Source: Apostichopus japonicus (Eukaryota; Echinodermata; Holothuroidea; Aspidochirotida; Stichopodidae). From it: a DNA stretch of 60,000 nt. Positions within the stretch are counted from its first letter, which is position 1; every line of letters starts with the position of its first letter. Below the pieces are notes generated by a model. The model was given only the letters and a program-made list of their open reading frames with translations, was not told the DNA's origin and did not search any database. Of the stretch, positions 35,101 through 50,100 are shown piece after piece. A program made the translations under genes and the position numbers. Where the stretch lies: NCBI RefSeq assembly GCF_037975245.1, contig NC_092573.1, positions 11,690,001 through 11,750,000 of the forward strand. The letters are read 5' to 3'.

Positions 35101-38100
35101 TTATCACACAGAGCTGCACACTCAGATGAGACGAATGAAAGAAATGAAGAAACACGAAGAGAACGAAAGAAAGAAATTGAAAAACTTGTCTCACGAGGTA
35201 AAGGCAAAGACTCGACTCACAAACGAGGAAGAGTGTTTTACATGAGTCCATTTGGGTAGCAGGCATAACGACGGTTAAAGTTATAGTATCGAGTCGTGCA
35301 ATTATAATGTTAACTGTATATGTCGTCCACATTTGTAGCAAGTTCTATTTCAGAATGTTAAATTTGTGAAACAAAGATAATTGATTTGAAAATGTATTTG
35401 TAACAGCGGCAAACTGACTAGGAAATTATAAACAATTTGAAAAGATCAAAGATAATTTTGGCTCTCATGGGATCTGAACCAGTGACTTCAGGGTTACAAG
35501 TCCTATTGTGTCCTACCATTTAGCTACCCAGCCTTTTGTTGGGTTTGATTTTGGAAAAAAAGGTCAGTTCATTTTATTAAATTATTGTTCATTTTATTTC
35601 TTAAAGCTGTTATTTTGTGTTTTTCTTCTTCTTTGTGAATTCATAGCATTCACAACTGAAAGCAGCACTGTTGGAGTCTGAAGAAAGACAATATGAAGTA
35701 AAGCAAAGATTGGAAGAAACATCTCATGAGACAAGGTGAGCGTTGGATCCATAAATTAAAAAAAATTAAAAAAATGTTTAATATCCACGCTCCTAGAATC
35801 GTCAAATATTGATTAAACATAGAATCAATGAACTGTAATATGAAACTAAAGATTATCAAATCAGTCCCAAAAATTGTTCTCAGTTGTTAGGTGTTGAGAA
35901 ACTACAACCAGGTCGAGAGAACTTTTTGCACTCCTCGATATTTTATCAGTCGCAAGAAAACTTGATTCCAGTGAAAATGCTCGGCAATGTTATTTTGATT
36001 TTAACCGTCAAAATGGTATATTTATTTTCTTACTGTTTGTGATGGGTTAAGTTCGTTTATTCATATCAACATTAAGTGGTATATAGACAGCCACAAAACT
36101 ATTATCTGTTAACTGTTAAAATCCGCTGTTGTATCTTCATCAATCGCATTTTGGACTTGGAACAGAGTTTTAAAGGCAGAGTGTACCCGTCTGGAATCTG
36201 AATCGACCGTCAACCAGAGTAGAGTCGAGGTGCTTGAGTCTAAGGTAGCTAGACTGAAAACAAGTTTGATACGAATGAGAAAGAAGAATCGACTATTAGT
36301 AGCTGAGAGAGAAGAGACTGCCACCCGAAAGGAGGTTAGTATTTATGTAATTCATTCCTATGCAAATGTTTGAACGTCTTTCTGGTTGTTCCCTTGACAA
36401 CCAGGCATTAAGTTTTGGTTGTCCGAACGGCAAACTTGGTTGTTCAAAAGGATAACAATGACCACTAATGTACACTGTAGGAGGGATGTGTAGGCTGGTG
36501 AATAGTGCACAAGCTGTTGCTGTTGCTGTTACTAATTTATCATTTTAACCTACTCGGGGTATTTAATTACAGTGTGATATGAATTTGATGTAAAAAACTT
36601 GTTGTCCAGCCATGTACATTCTGCATATGTCTTTGAATGTCATCCTCTACTCTGCAACCATATCACAACTAGCACGTAGATTGAGACATGTACAAAATCT
36701 TTGGAGATCATGTAAACAGTATAGATCATGTGTATATGGCCGATAGAACAGCGCCCTCAGTAGAAACGTTGAAGATCTCCATTGTTAAACAGAGTCATAG
36801 AGACTTACATCTTTCTCTTGTTTTTCCAGCTGGATGAAAAATTGAACCAAACGTTGGATAGGATGAGTCAGATACTGACTGATGGTGATGAGGAGGAGTA
36901 CACTGAACACAACAGTCAGAGGTACAGTGTGTTTGTTAATTATTTATTCATTTATTTATCACATTGATGATAAAGAAGAATTCATGGTTTTTACATGTGT
37001 AGGGAAGGAAGAGAACAAACACCTCTAATGGGCTTCACATACAGCTCGATCCCTTCAAGAGGGGAAAAGCCCCATCCCCTCAGAAAGTAATAGCATGTCG
37101 TTGGTAAGGCTGTATCATACATTGAATTGGCTTAATGTTCTGGTATCATTTTCCATCATTTAAAAGTACATTTGTTGTGTGTTCATCATTAAAAATCTGT
37201 CAACATTTTTGGGAAAGCTCTTTTCGTTTCCAAGATACAGGTATATACATTTGAAGTTTTGATAAATCTGGGTAATGCATTAAATCTGTGCAAACTATGA
37301 CGTGGAGTGTTGTGCTTGTCAAACTTTCTCATTTTAGCCTTTAATAAGTTAACCCTTAATTACAGGCCCATATATATCATTTGAATAATGTGATGTTCCT
37401 CTTTTCAAAGAAGACAATAAAATATGTCAAAAAATCACTGTAGGCTACAAACTTGTGTTCAGTGTACTTGAAACAAAGGTTGTGAAAACAAAGATATAAC
37501 ATAACAAAAATTTAGGCAGTCACTCCTGTACATCATCAGTGAACATAATTAGCTAATGTTTATTCATAAATAAAATTAGAATCGAGAAAAGACTTGTAAA
37601 ATTTTCAATCTTTGATGGATTTTGATGGGGAGTTGCAGCTATTTTCATGATTTCTAATTCCTATTAGAGTGATTAGGTCAATGTTGTTCATAGGTGTCCG
37701 TAGACCTTTAAGGATGCATACTAAGTTACCTGGCAACAGTCTGTTGCTTACGTCGAGCCAAACTGCACACGGGATGATGGATGATGATACAATTACAGTA
37801 TGCATCAAGTTCAAAAGTTTGAAAATGAAAATATGCAACACAACTAGAAATTAGTGGGATGCAAACATTTTTAAGCATTGGACTAAATAGTTTTTAGCTG
37901 TGCAGTTAGTAACAACCTAATGGTAAGAGCTTTGAATGACTCAAATGATGGAGTAACTCTTTCGTCTCATCTCTTGGAACAGCGATGAAGATGATTATCC
38001 ACGGAAGCAAAGACTTGCTCCCAAGATGGCCACCTCCACCCCGAGGAAGAGAAGTGCAAGTGGGAGAAGGCATCACAGATCAAGCACATGGACATCCTCA

Positions 38101-41100
38101 TCCAGAGAGGTATTAAAGCTGAGAGTGGGAATCAAGAATTTGACATAGCTTCAAGAATCATGCTAAGATGCATAGGCAAGGTTACCATGACAACAGCAAA
38201 ACAGGAACATTTTGTGTTTCGATGAAAACGAATTGCGGAATGTATAAAAATTGACAAAAGTTCAGACTAGACAATAAAGCATGTTAATTTTGTACTAAAC
38301 TGTAAGCAATTGGTTCACCACTATGTGTTGAAAACGTAGGACTATTTTGTAATATTTGTCCCAGAAATACCTAAAATAAAGCAAACTATAGATGCCCCTG
38401 CTGTTGGTTACTCCCTTGAGTAGTATAGAAAGATTGCCATTTTGTTACAAATTGAGGATCAATCTCCAATTCTTCTTTAAAAATTGACTTTTTCAGTATC
38501 TTGAAAAGGGTTATATTTTTTTGTTGCTACAACCAGCTACCAAGACTACTATGTGGAAATTAGTTCATATGTGTTATCCATTCATGTGTCTGTAAAAGCT
38601 TATTTGTCATTCTGGACATTTCGACACAACTGGTTATGGTCACATGAAATTTAAGTCATGTTAACAGATGATGAAAGATTGCAAATGAGTTGCTTTAACT
38701 TCTGTTTTCTGAGTATCTTTATACAAGGATATGCTCAAGAATATTTGAGCTTGGTGGGTATGTGCGGTAGAGTGATGCAAGTCCTGGGAGAGGGGTCTCA
38801 TGGGTGGGGGCTCCCTTCCCTATTGGAAATTTTTTACAAATGAAGTATGCTTAGGTGGCAGATGGTGCTATCATATTCCTATTCTGTGCCAAGTATTCAA
38901 CCATATTTTGGTAATGGTAAAAAATTTGTTCAATGAATCATCAAAAGAAGTGCTGGGCGGAAACATTTAAAACAATGTTTGTGCGGGGTGGCATTCAGAA
39001 CTGCTGGGTGCATCTACCCGCCGCCTTCCGGTGTGAGCACATCCCTGTTTATGTACCAATACTGTCAGAAGACCGTAGACCTGGGTAAAGTTGTTTTGAG
39101 GGCTTCTTGATTCAGATGTAAACTGCAGTTTTGTAGTATATGATTTATACACAAATACAGTCGCTAGTATTTCTTCATGTCCCCAGTCTCATTTTACTTG
39201 AATATTAGAGAGTTTCTCCTTTCCAGTGATTCACATTCATGAAATATTTGAGTGTCAGCAGTAATGTGTCTTTAGCTTTACTAACAGCAAATTACAATGT
39301 TTATACAAGCACAGGAAATCACTTTAAAGACATCTTTTGACACAATATTAAAACAATAGTTGGATATAAGTCAAATGTTTACCAAGGACTTCATTTTGGT
39401 ATTTCTTATTCATTTGAAATGGAAGCTTGATGTATTTAGTTTCAAATAAGATAAAGTGTCTAACAATGTTAACTATCGAAAAAAAGAGAAAGATGAGATT
39501 CTTATCAATTTTATATCAAATTTGGCCGTTTTTCTTTGTTAATTTAGTATCTAGTATCAGTTAAATTATTACCTGATTTGATGAAGGGGAAGATAGAATG
39601 GAAATAATTGTGGCTCATCTCGTTTCTTCCAGTTTCATTCTGTCCAGAAACATTTAACAAGGATGGCTAGAGCTTACGAAGAGGATCACGTGGGAGAAAC
39701 CATCTGGAAACAAGTATCCACTCAAACCGACGCCGATCAGTTTGGAGGATTAGGTATTGTATTGTAGTTTAGATCCTCCTGCAAGCAGGAACTGGCGAAG
39801 AAGCCATCATTGGCTTATCAAAGCCGTAAGCTGACGGAAGTCAGTCTCTTAGATTCATATATAACGTCCATGATTATGAATTGTCAATTGTCAACAACTC
39901 TGTAACTGGACGACATACATTAATCTTGGAGTGACTCGAACTCAGGACCTTATGTTTGAAAGGCACCGGCGTTAACCACTGAGCTAACACTAATAATATA
40001 AGGTATAAAATAATATATGATCGTCTGCTCAGTCTTACATCCAATTGGAAATAACAATGAACGATATGTTTTTAAGCAGAAGGAAGTTATTGGCTAGAAT
40101 TGGATTCATGTGGGAATGCAAAGTTTGCAAATATGTACAAAGGAATCAATTGCAGTTTCTTTCAAGGAATCTCATTCCCCATTATCATGTCCCTTATTAC
40201 CAAGTGATTTTTATTTTATTTACAATGGATATATTAGAAACAGTTGTATGGTAATTTACCTTTCAATGTTTAATGTGTGTATGTTCCCTGTGTTTATTAC
40301 TGGCTAAACATACAGGATATACTTTAAATGTAGGTATAACTCTATGTGTTTATTACTGGCTAAACATACAGGATATACTTTTCATGTAGGTAAAACTCTA
40401 TGTTTATATTACTGGCAATAAATACAGGATATACTGTTCCTGTAGGTATAACTCTATGTGTTTATTACTGGCTAACCATGCAGGATATACTTTTCATGTA
40501 GGTATAACTCTATGTTTATAGTACTGGCAATAAATACAGGATATACTGTTCCTGTAGGTATAACTCTATGTGTTTATTACTGGCTAACCATGCAGGATAT
40601 ACTTTTCATGTAGGTATAACTCTATGTTTATATTACTGGCTATAAATACAGGATATACTGTTCCTGTAGGTATAACTCTATGTGTTTATTACTGGCTAAC
40701 CATGCAGGATATACTTTTCATGTAGGTGTAACTCCAAAGAAGTTCCTGAATGTTGGTGTAGGTGATTTAGATGTCAATGATGAGACCAGTACCAATGCAT
40801 CTGAGGATTCGAGGAGTAACAGCCCGGCTGTAACAAACCAAGTAGTCGGTAACATATATTCCTTTTCTTGTTTCATCCATTGTTTACTAATATTACTTCA
40901 TACCACCACTGTTTATATTCGTTCTCATCTGTACACCTGCTATTGAAAGATAGTGGCTTTCTCGGAAGCTTCAAACTTTTGATTTGGTTGTTAAGTCATT
41001 GTAAAGTTTTTCAAATGACGTTCTTTGTATTACAATGAGAAGAGACACAAAGAGATATACTCAGTTATGTGTGCTTCTGTAAATGTGTAGAACAGTCTTT

Positions 41101-44100
41101 CCTCGATGGGAACAAAAGCCATCACAGAAGTGGCTGAAAGCAAAAATAGATTGTAAATTTTATGACATTGAAAAAAGTGAATGATTTTGGAGGAATTGGT
41201 TGATCAATTGACCTTCAGATATGGATCCACTTGAGTGACTCAGTGATTTACACTTTATGAATTGTCTGGTATTGTACTGCCTTCAGCCGGATGTTGTTTT
41301 CTTCAAAGTATGATTCTGTAAATATCTGCTCAATTCCTGCGTGCAGTAGAATTTGACCTCTAAAGTTACCTGATTTTGTCTAATGATAACTAAAACTTCA
41401 TTTAGCCTATGAAATTCAGCCACTTAAGTGACTCAGTGGTTTACGCTTTATGAATTGTCTGGTATTGTACTGGCTTCAGTCTGATGTTGTTTTCTTCAAA
41501 ATATGATACCGTAAAATATCTGCTCTGTTCTACGTATTGCTGAATTTGACCTCTAAAGTAACCTGATGTTCTCTAATGATAACTAAAACTTCATTCAACC
41601 TATGAGAGGGTGGAATTTTGTCTAGACACATATCTTACTATATAATAGAGATGAAATACTAGTAAAGATATGAATTTATAAGGTGGAAAAATATTGGGCA
41701 GTCTGTGTTTTTTTATCAATTGGCCTTCAGATATGGATTCAATTGAGTGACTCATTGATTTATGCATCTCAGTCTGCTGTTGTTGTATTCTTCAAACACT
41801 AAATTTACCATGTTACTAATGTTAACTTAAACATCTGTTTAGCTCTGCATATTGTGGAATTCTGACCTCTAAAGTAACCTGATATTGTGTAATTATAACT
41901 AAACCTTCACTCAGTTCATGATACGGTGGAATCTGTTTTGAAACATGTCTCGCTCTCAAGAGATTGACTTATTAGTAAAAAGATGAGTTTTACAGGTGGA
42001 ATAATGTATGAATAATGTATGAATAATGGTATTTAGCATACACATTTTCAGCATCGTGTTTCAGTTTTCAGTTCGGAAGTTCTGACATATTTATTTCTTA
42101 TCTTGGTAGGAATGTGTCTTGGGATTGTTGGTGGGGAAATGGTATAAGTTTTTACTTGAAATACATTGATTCCACAAAACATCTTGGTTTGGTGTGCTGT
42201 TATTACTGAATTTTAGCAAGAAACATTTTCATGAACAGATATTGTAAACTATCTGTTGAAAGCATTGGTTTTAAGTTAGTTGCAAGTTATCATGTGTTTC
42301 TGATCTCTCACAGTTTTAACAGCATAGTACATTTTTTCGGTTTGTATTGATAGATTCACCTGATCATGTAGGAAGTAGATTCCAAACAAACTAAATGTCT
42401 CTGTGCTATATCTAATTTCTAACTTTACTCTTCAATTGTTCTGTTGAAGATATCACAAAACCATTGCTGAGAACCAAGGCCTCCCCCGGGATCAAAACTA
42501 AATCGAGTGTGAGGAACTTACAACATCGAATCAGCACTCTACAACAACAGGTAAATATTACCTCTCATAATCAAAGCTTAATTTTCATTCAAGTTTCTTT
42601 GATTTTTTACTTCATCCCATATCTAACCTTCTATTTATCATTCTCACTACGGTTTATAAATATAAGCAAGAGAAAAACCCACACATGGCAACAGCAAATT
42701 GTTTACTGTGTCGTAAAAATGGTTGCCAGGCTGTCCAGATTTATGAACCTTGTGTTTTAACAAGAATGTTTGATAAATTATTAGCACAAAGTAGCTGAAC
42801 CGGAAAACCCATTGAGCTGATTGGATGAGGGGATAGTAAAACCTGATATGATTTTCTTTTCCAATGCACTTAACTATGACCCCTTATGTCCAATAAAACT
42901 TTTTTCTTGATGGACACGATGGACACTACCTGAGGTTCTGCTATGCATCTTTAGTTTTCTGCTAGCAATTTCATTATATTTACATAATTATTCCATGAAA
43001 ACACATATTTTATATTCAAGTCAGTAGGTAGTTTGTTGCTCAGAAAACTGCTGAATTAAGTATAGATAGATAGACAGACAGACAAACAGATAGATATAAA
43101 GATAGATATACAGACAGATAGATAGATAGTATATTTATCACATGTACATACAAAATGACCCTGCCTGATAACACAATGGGTATATGTCAATTTTTTCCTG
43201 TGAAGGTTACATTACTCAAGGAAATGAAGAATGCCTTACAGAAGAATCAAGAAGAGATGAAAGATAAAAGTGAAAGATTGGAAGGAGATTTGAAACTAGC
43301 AACCCATCAGCTACAGACAACTAGACAAACTGTACAGGTAAGTCGGTGAGAAGTACACCAACACACGGACAGACTGATTGATAGGTAGGCTGTGAGAGGT
43401 ACACCAACACATGGACAGATTGATTGGTAGCTAGGCTGTGAGAGGTACACCAACACACAGACAGATTGATTGATAGCTAGGCTGTGAGAGGTACACCAAC
43501 ACATGGACAGATTGATTGGTAGCTAGGCTGTGAGAGGTACACCACCACAGGGACATACTGATTGAAAGTTAGTCTGTGAGAGGTACACCAAAATACAGAC
43601 AGACTGATTGATAGCTAGTCAGTGAGAGGTACACCAACACATGGACAGATTGATTGGTAGCTAGTCTGTGAGAGGTACACCACCACATGGACAGACTGAT
43701 AGCTAGTCTGTGAGAGGTACAAAAACACACAGACAGATTGATTGGTAGCTAGGCTGTGAGAGGTACACCACCACAGGGACATACTGATTGAAAGTTAGTC
43801 TGTGAGAGGTACACCAAAATACAGACAGACTGATTGATAGCTAGTCAGTGAGAGGTACACCAACACACAGACAGATTGATTGATAGCTAGGCTGTGAGAG
43901 GTACACCACCACAGGGACATACTGATTGAAAGTTAGTCTGTGAGAGGTACACCAAAATACAGACAGACTGATTGATAGCTAGTCAGTGAGAGGTACACCA
44001 ACACACAGACAGATTGATTGATAGCTAGGCTGTGAGAGGTACACCACCACAGGGACATATTGATTGGTTGCTAGGCTGTGAGAAGTACACCATAAAACAG

Positions 44101-47100
44101 ACAGATTGATGGATAGCTAGGCTGTGAGAGGTACACCACCACAGGGACATATTGATTGGTAGCTAGGCTGTGAGAAGTACACCATAACACAGACAGATTG
44201 ATGGATAGCTAGGCTGTGAGAGGTACACCACCACAGGGACATATTGATTGATAGCTAGGCTATGAGAGGTACACCAACACACAGACAGATTGATTGATAG
44301 CTAGGCTGTGAGGGGTACACCATCACATGGACAGACTGATTGAAAGTTAGTCTGTGAGAGGTACACCAAAATACAGACAGACTGATTGATAGCTAGTCAG
44401 TGAGAGGTACACCAACACATGGACAGACTGATTCATAGCTAGGCTGTGAGAGGTTCATGGACAGACTGATTGATAGCTAGGCTGTGAGAGGTACACCAAC
44501 ACATGGGCAGATCGATTGATAGCTATGCTGTGAGAGATACACCAACACACAGACAGATTGATAGCTAGGCTGTGAGAGGAACACCAATGCACAGACAGAT
44601 TGATTGATAGCTAGGCTGTTAGAGGTACACAAACACACATAAAGATTGATTAATAGCTAGGCTGGTGGTGTTATGGAAGACCGTTGTACAGCTTTGGCAA
44701 GCCCTCTTTACTAGTCCTAGACCATTCTACCTTAGACTGTAAATATTTGCTTTATTGCAGAGGCTCTCCAGAGAGCTTGAAAGCAGCAGGACGGAAAATG
44801 CCCTCGTGAAGGAACAAATAACTGAAATAGAATCACAGAAAACAGAAGAGAAGAAGATAATAACATCAACAAAGCAGATGGAAGATCGATTGAAGGTAAG
44901 TATTCATTTACAAGATATTCTTGATAGTACGAGGGAACCATGTTACATCATTTACCCATATTCATCATTACCATTATGCAGTAACATGCCATTGGTCTCC
45001 ATACACCCCCTGCTCCCTCCATTTAACTAATACTTCATGCACCATTTCCTCCCATAGTCACCTCTCTCTTGATATTTCACATCCCACCTCATCCATTTGC
45101 TCTCCCCACACCCCTTGTTCCCTCCATTTACCTTATACTTCATGTCCCATTTCCTCCCTCTCTTTTGATTTCTCACATCCCACTTGGTCCATTTGCTTTC
45201 CCCACATTATAGTTCATATTTCATATATGTGTCAGCAAGTATGTTCCTGTCATATATCTGGACTTGTATTTAGTCCTGTCTAATATGTGGACTTGTATTG
45301 AGTCCTGTCTAATATCTAGACTTGTATAGAGTCCTGCCTTTTACCTGGACTTGTATTTAGTCCTGTCTAATATGTGGACTTGTATTGAGTCCTGTCTAAT
45401 ATCCGGACTTGTATTGAGTCATTATTGAGCTGCATGCCATCTCTAAGTCACCAAGTGTCTTATTATGTATTTACTGCGATAATAGATGAAAACACCTGTA
45501 CAATGTGTGGTAAGTGCGTGGCTATATATGAAATAAGATGTCTGTAAATTGCTCAACATACGAAGAAGGTTCTGGTCTGAAAAGAAAGCTGTTTCTTGTT
45601 TTGTTTTAAGCTAGTTTTGGTCTAAAGTATTGAGACTGCAAGGGCTAATAGTCAATATTTCTCGTTGTAACATTTGATGTTTGCAGACTCAATCACAGGA
45701 GATGGGGAGACAGTCTAGTCTCATCAAAACCTTGAGAGAACAGAATGAAGAGCAGGCTACCACCATACAAACTCTGCAAGATAAGTAAGGATGCCTCTAA
45801 ATCCTTCATTAATTAATTAACAGTTCTTAAATCGCGCAACTTACAATAAAGTCTTGCCACGCTGCACTTAACCCTGGTCATTGGTAACTTGTCACATCTA
45901 CACACCAAAGTGTCCACAATTCAAACAATCTCTCCTGGGGCACCATAGTGCTTCACAGCCACGTGTCCCTTGGGGGACTTCCCATAGGGTGCAGCCACAA
46001 ACCGGCGCACGCAACTATATTTAATAGTCACCTCGCAAGTCCCCATTTCATGTAGTAGTTTAGTCCAGTGAGGCTATTAAATAGCAACTGTAGTTACAAG
46101 TGTATCGTTATATAGGGGTGAGGGGTAGGGGGTGCGGATGGGTTGAAGACTACCATAATAACATACCTGCTTTGTTGAAGAGTATGAAAACTTTGTATAA
46201 GCTGGATGTATATGCTCATTGCTCACAAGCCATGAGTCTCAATGGTTCAAATAGGTATTATCTTGAAGCATATGTATTAGAACAAAATATTTTGGGGTTC
46301 ATGGACTGTTGGGTTTGTACAATGTTTGAATTTGGGCTGCTGTGCTATTTTAACCTAATAAATTCATCACGCCACAAATCTCGACATAATATATGAGAAT
46401 GTTTGTTTTGCTATTGTTTTTTCAGTACTTGTTGGTGGTTTGAATGGGTAGGCACTGCAGGCATAGTTTTACTCTAAAATCATCTTGATATGTAATGAAA
46501 ATTGAAAAGATTTGATGTGTACTGCTCAAAATTAAACAAACTTCCTTCCTTCCTTCTTTCAGGGTTAAAAAGTTAGATAAAGACTCGAAGCAGAAGCGGT
46601 CATTGATCGAAGACCTCCAAGGTAAAGCAAGATCTGGAGAACTAGGCAAAGAGAGTCTGAAGGAGCAGCTAGAGGCGGAAGAAAATACAGCCAGGAAGTT
46701 TAAAGATGAAGTGACGAATAAGAAAATAGAGATGGAATCCTTAAAAAGACAACTCATCGTAGCCAAGAAAGAGAAGGAGAATTACGAACATCGGTGGATT
46801 GAGACTAAGAAGGCCCTAGAGAAGCAGGTAAGGGAGTCCCGGCAATCCTTTTAATTTCTGACTTTTATTTGGTTTGTTGCATTTGCAACACATTAAAACT
46901 GTTATTGTTCACAAATAATCTTTGAGTGCAACTATTCCTATTCCATATAATTCCCAAGACATCTGTTCCAGTTAGAAACAAGAATTATCACATAACATCA
47001 ACCAGGGACATTATATGAAGATATAAAGCACTGCATAATATCCATACATCACTAGCTAATATTTGGCCTTGTCTATTTTCAAACAGTATTCAGTGCAGAA

Positions 47101-50100
47101 ATTGTTCATGATAACTTTTTATTACTTATCAGTGGAGGGGGTGGGGGGGGTGGGGCTAGGCACTCAAAATATTTATTTACCCCCTCCAAAAAAAATTGTC
47201 AGAACATTTTAATTTTTTGGAATGTAGTTTCTACCTGTCACCCAAGAAAAGCATTGCCCCCTCCCCCAAAAAGTCTGGCTAAACCTCTGTTACAGATGAT
47301 GGGACTGGTGGATTATTGCATCTTTTTGAGTGTGAGAAAAGTACTCTTACAGTAAGTGGCATGGAACATTCCACTAAGTATTTTGAATCTGGTGGAAAGC
47401 TGGATTCAGTTTTGTAATTGTAGTAATGATGGCCAATTAGTTGATGTAAGAGGGGATTCAGAATCGGTTCCAATTTCTCCAAGAAATAATAAACATGCAC
47501 CACATTGACGGTATCAAGCAATAATGGGGTTCATATTCCAAAGTATAGAAATTTCAAAATAGGAATAAAATAAATATGCCAAGGAGATTGTTTTCAGAAA
47601 AAAATTCTGAAATGTTTTTTTATATTTTTTTTTGCACAACTGATTTTGCTTTAATCATTCAGAAATCTCTGACAGACCTTTCACGTTCAAGACAGCAAGA
47701 AGCGGAGAGATCGCTGAACCAGCTAGAAGCCTTGGCCGCAGAACAGCTTCAGGGATTGACTCAACAGTCAGAGGAGACGATGAAAGCAGCAAGGAGAGAA
47801 TTAAAGGAACTCAGGAGTAGACAGAGAGAATACAAGAGAGTCATCAAGGCATGTAACTAAAGCCTATTATTTGTAATATGAAACACCTAACAGAAAACAC
47901 TGGCATTATGAATGTTTGTGGATTGTAAGGACAACAATTCTGGGAGTTGACAGTGAATCATCAAGGAAAATCCAGCCACGCCTTTACAGTGTACGATACC
48001 AGCCAAAATAATTAATATAATTTTTTTACTGTTCTCATATTTTCCTCACAAAGAAGACTTTAGATCAGGGGTTCCCTAGCTGCGGTGCATGAACCCCCAG
48101 GGTGAGGGTGAGTCCATCCCAGGGGGTTTGTGAGACATTTCTGATAGTCAAAACTAGAGTACTTTTTGTTGAACTAAAAGCTGATATTGCATATAATTTA
48201 GTAATGTACAAAAGTCATACCTATCGACAAACTTTTTTCATGTTCCATAAGCATATGTTGCCATAGTAGTACCGTACCGTGCATGTGATAAATAACTGAA
48301 CTATGAAACAGAGTTTCCAAATAAATATTTGTTCATCTCCTTTTTTTTCATTACAATATTACACGATGAACTTCATTTACGAAGCACTGTTATGCGTATT
48401 ATAGTATAATAATGACTCAGATCATGTCTCGAAAAGTTGGGGGTTCGTGGACAACTCTGACATCAACAGGGGGTTCGTGGAGGGATAATGGAGTGGTATT
48501 GAAGTGTGCTATATTGCACCAAATTGCATCTGAGGCCACCTGAAAATGCAAAAATTCCAAAGGGGAGGGGGACACCCCCTCCCCCAGGCTGGCCATCAGT
48601 CTTCAGCCCCCCCACTCAAAAGTACCTTCCAACGCCACTGGGTAAACCTGCAGAACAATGCTGCCCGGTTGGTATGTTCCATATCCAAGAGAGATCACAT
48701 TACTCCAACACTTAAATAACTCCACTGGCTGCCAATAAGGGAAAGGATTCAGTTTAAACTGTCTTTTTGTCTTTAAATCCATGAACAATACTGCACCTGT
48801 TTATTTATCCAATCTACTGTCACCATATACTCCTCAAAGAACTCTCCGCTCTACTCATGACATAGCCCGCTTGAATGTTCCTAGAACGAACAAGGTCTTA
48901 GGTCAGAAATCATTCAGTGTAGCCGGTCCACAGTCATGGAACAATCTCCCTCGTACTATAAGAGAAACTGACAATATCTCTCAATTTCGTAGTAATCTTA
49001 AGTCTCACCTATTTCCATGCTAATTTGTGTCTGTGTCACAAGCGCTATGATCTAGATGGAATAGCGCTATATAAATATTAATTGTTATGTTATGTTATGT
49101 TAAAGATAGCGAAACCCTGCTTTAGATGAACCAAGGGCTTCACAGCATTGATTGTACGACCTCTGGTGAAAATAGGGAATGTGAAGGGGAGTTTTTGCTT
49201 TAAACTTATTATCTTGTAGTAATGTATATGTAAATAGATAAGCAGTTTAAAGAGGGTGTTTGTTTGTTTTGAATTCAGGATCTTGCCGTGGAGGTATCCA
49301 ATGAGACCAAGCATTATCAACCTAAACCTCAATCAGAGGTAGTAGACCCACTCCTCTCAGCCAGAGAACAGTCACTCGCATCATCTCTCTTAAACTTGAG
49401 TGCCGAGGATTGGCAGGAATTTATCGATGAAGATCATGGGGGTGATGAACACAAGAAGGTGAGGAATTTTACATCTCTTTATTTTAAGTTTTAAATGTAA
49501 GGTTTGACCATTCTCCCTAAAGGTTTCATTTCTGTTACGATTGTATCGTGATAGATAAATATTATTTTTTTGGAATAATTAGTCAGCTGAAAAGCCTTAG
49601 CAAAGAACACACTAGATTTGTGTTCTTCCAAAGCTATAAGAACAGGCATGTGAAAGGATTTCCCTGTGATAACGCCCTGTTTGAGAAGTCCCATTTCATG
49701 ATTTATTTTTTAAATATTTTTATGTGAGCAAAATATGAAGATATAGGGATACAAATTTAAATATATATGAGTACAACAGGTCATGTTTAACTATCGCAAT
49801 TACGTTTTTGAAACGTGTGTAAATAAAATTTATTGTAGAGTTTAAGAATAATATTTTTGTGACAAATATTACCGCTTGATTTTCCTTTGAGATTTCTTTT
49901 GGTGTACATTGTGATTAGTATCCCCCTTGAAAGTACAGTACTGTCCTTCTTCACACATCTATGTTTGTACTTTTCAAGTTTTGTTTTGTTTACTTGGTGT
50001 GTGTATGTCTGTGTGATTGAGATCATATTACAACTGTCATATGACTCTCTCTCACAAAATTGTAAATCAGATTTTAAAGTGATGTTATTTACATATGTTA

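Larger units (their letters stand above)
46563..49458 (+). other. CNTLN: CNTLN exons 30-32, C-terminal block with a GC donor
   Basis: Exon 30 (KKIEMESLKRQLIVAKKEKE) and exon 31 (LAAEQLQGLTQQSEE) match the C-terminal coiled coil of centlein. Exon 32 carries SLASSLLNLSAEDWQEF, like SLAASILNIS in vertebrates. Exon 31 must end in phase 0 at 47848, where the donor is aag|gcatgt, a GC rather than GT. The nearby gtaact at 47853 would leave the wrong phase for exon 32. Confidence 0.8.

Noticed and set aside
43338-44665. CRISPR array
   Set aside because: Regular units, but no unique spacers between constant repeats; it is a minisatellite in an intron of an animal gene. The same holds for 24990-25330.
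48506-48788. Small ORFs around 48.5-48.8 kb
   Set aside because: They read through a hAT-like fragment and the decayed LINE in non-coding frames.
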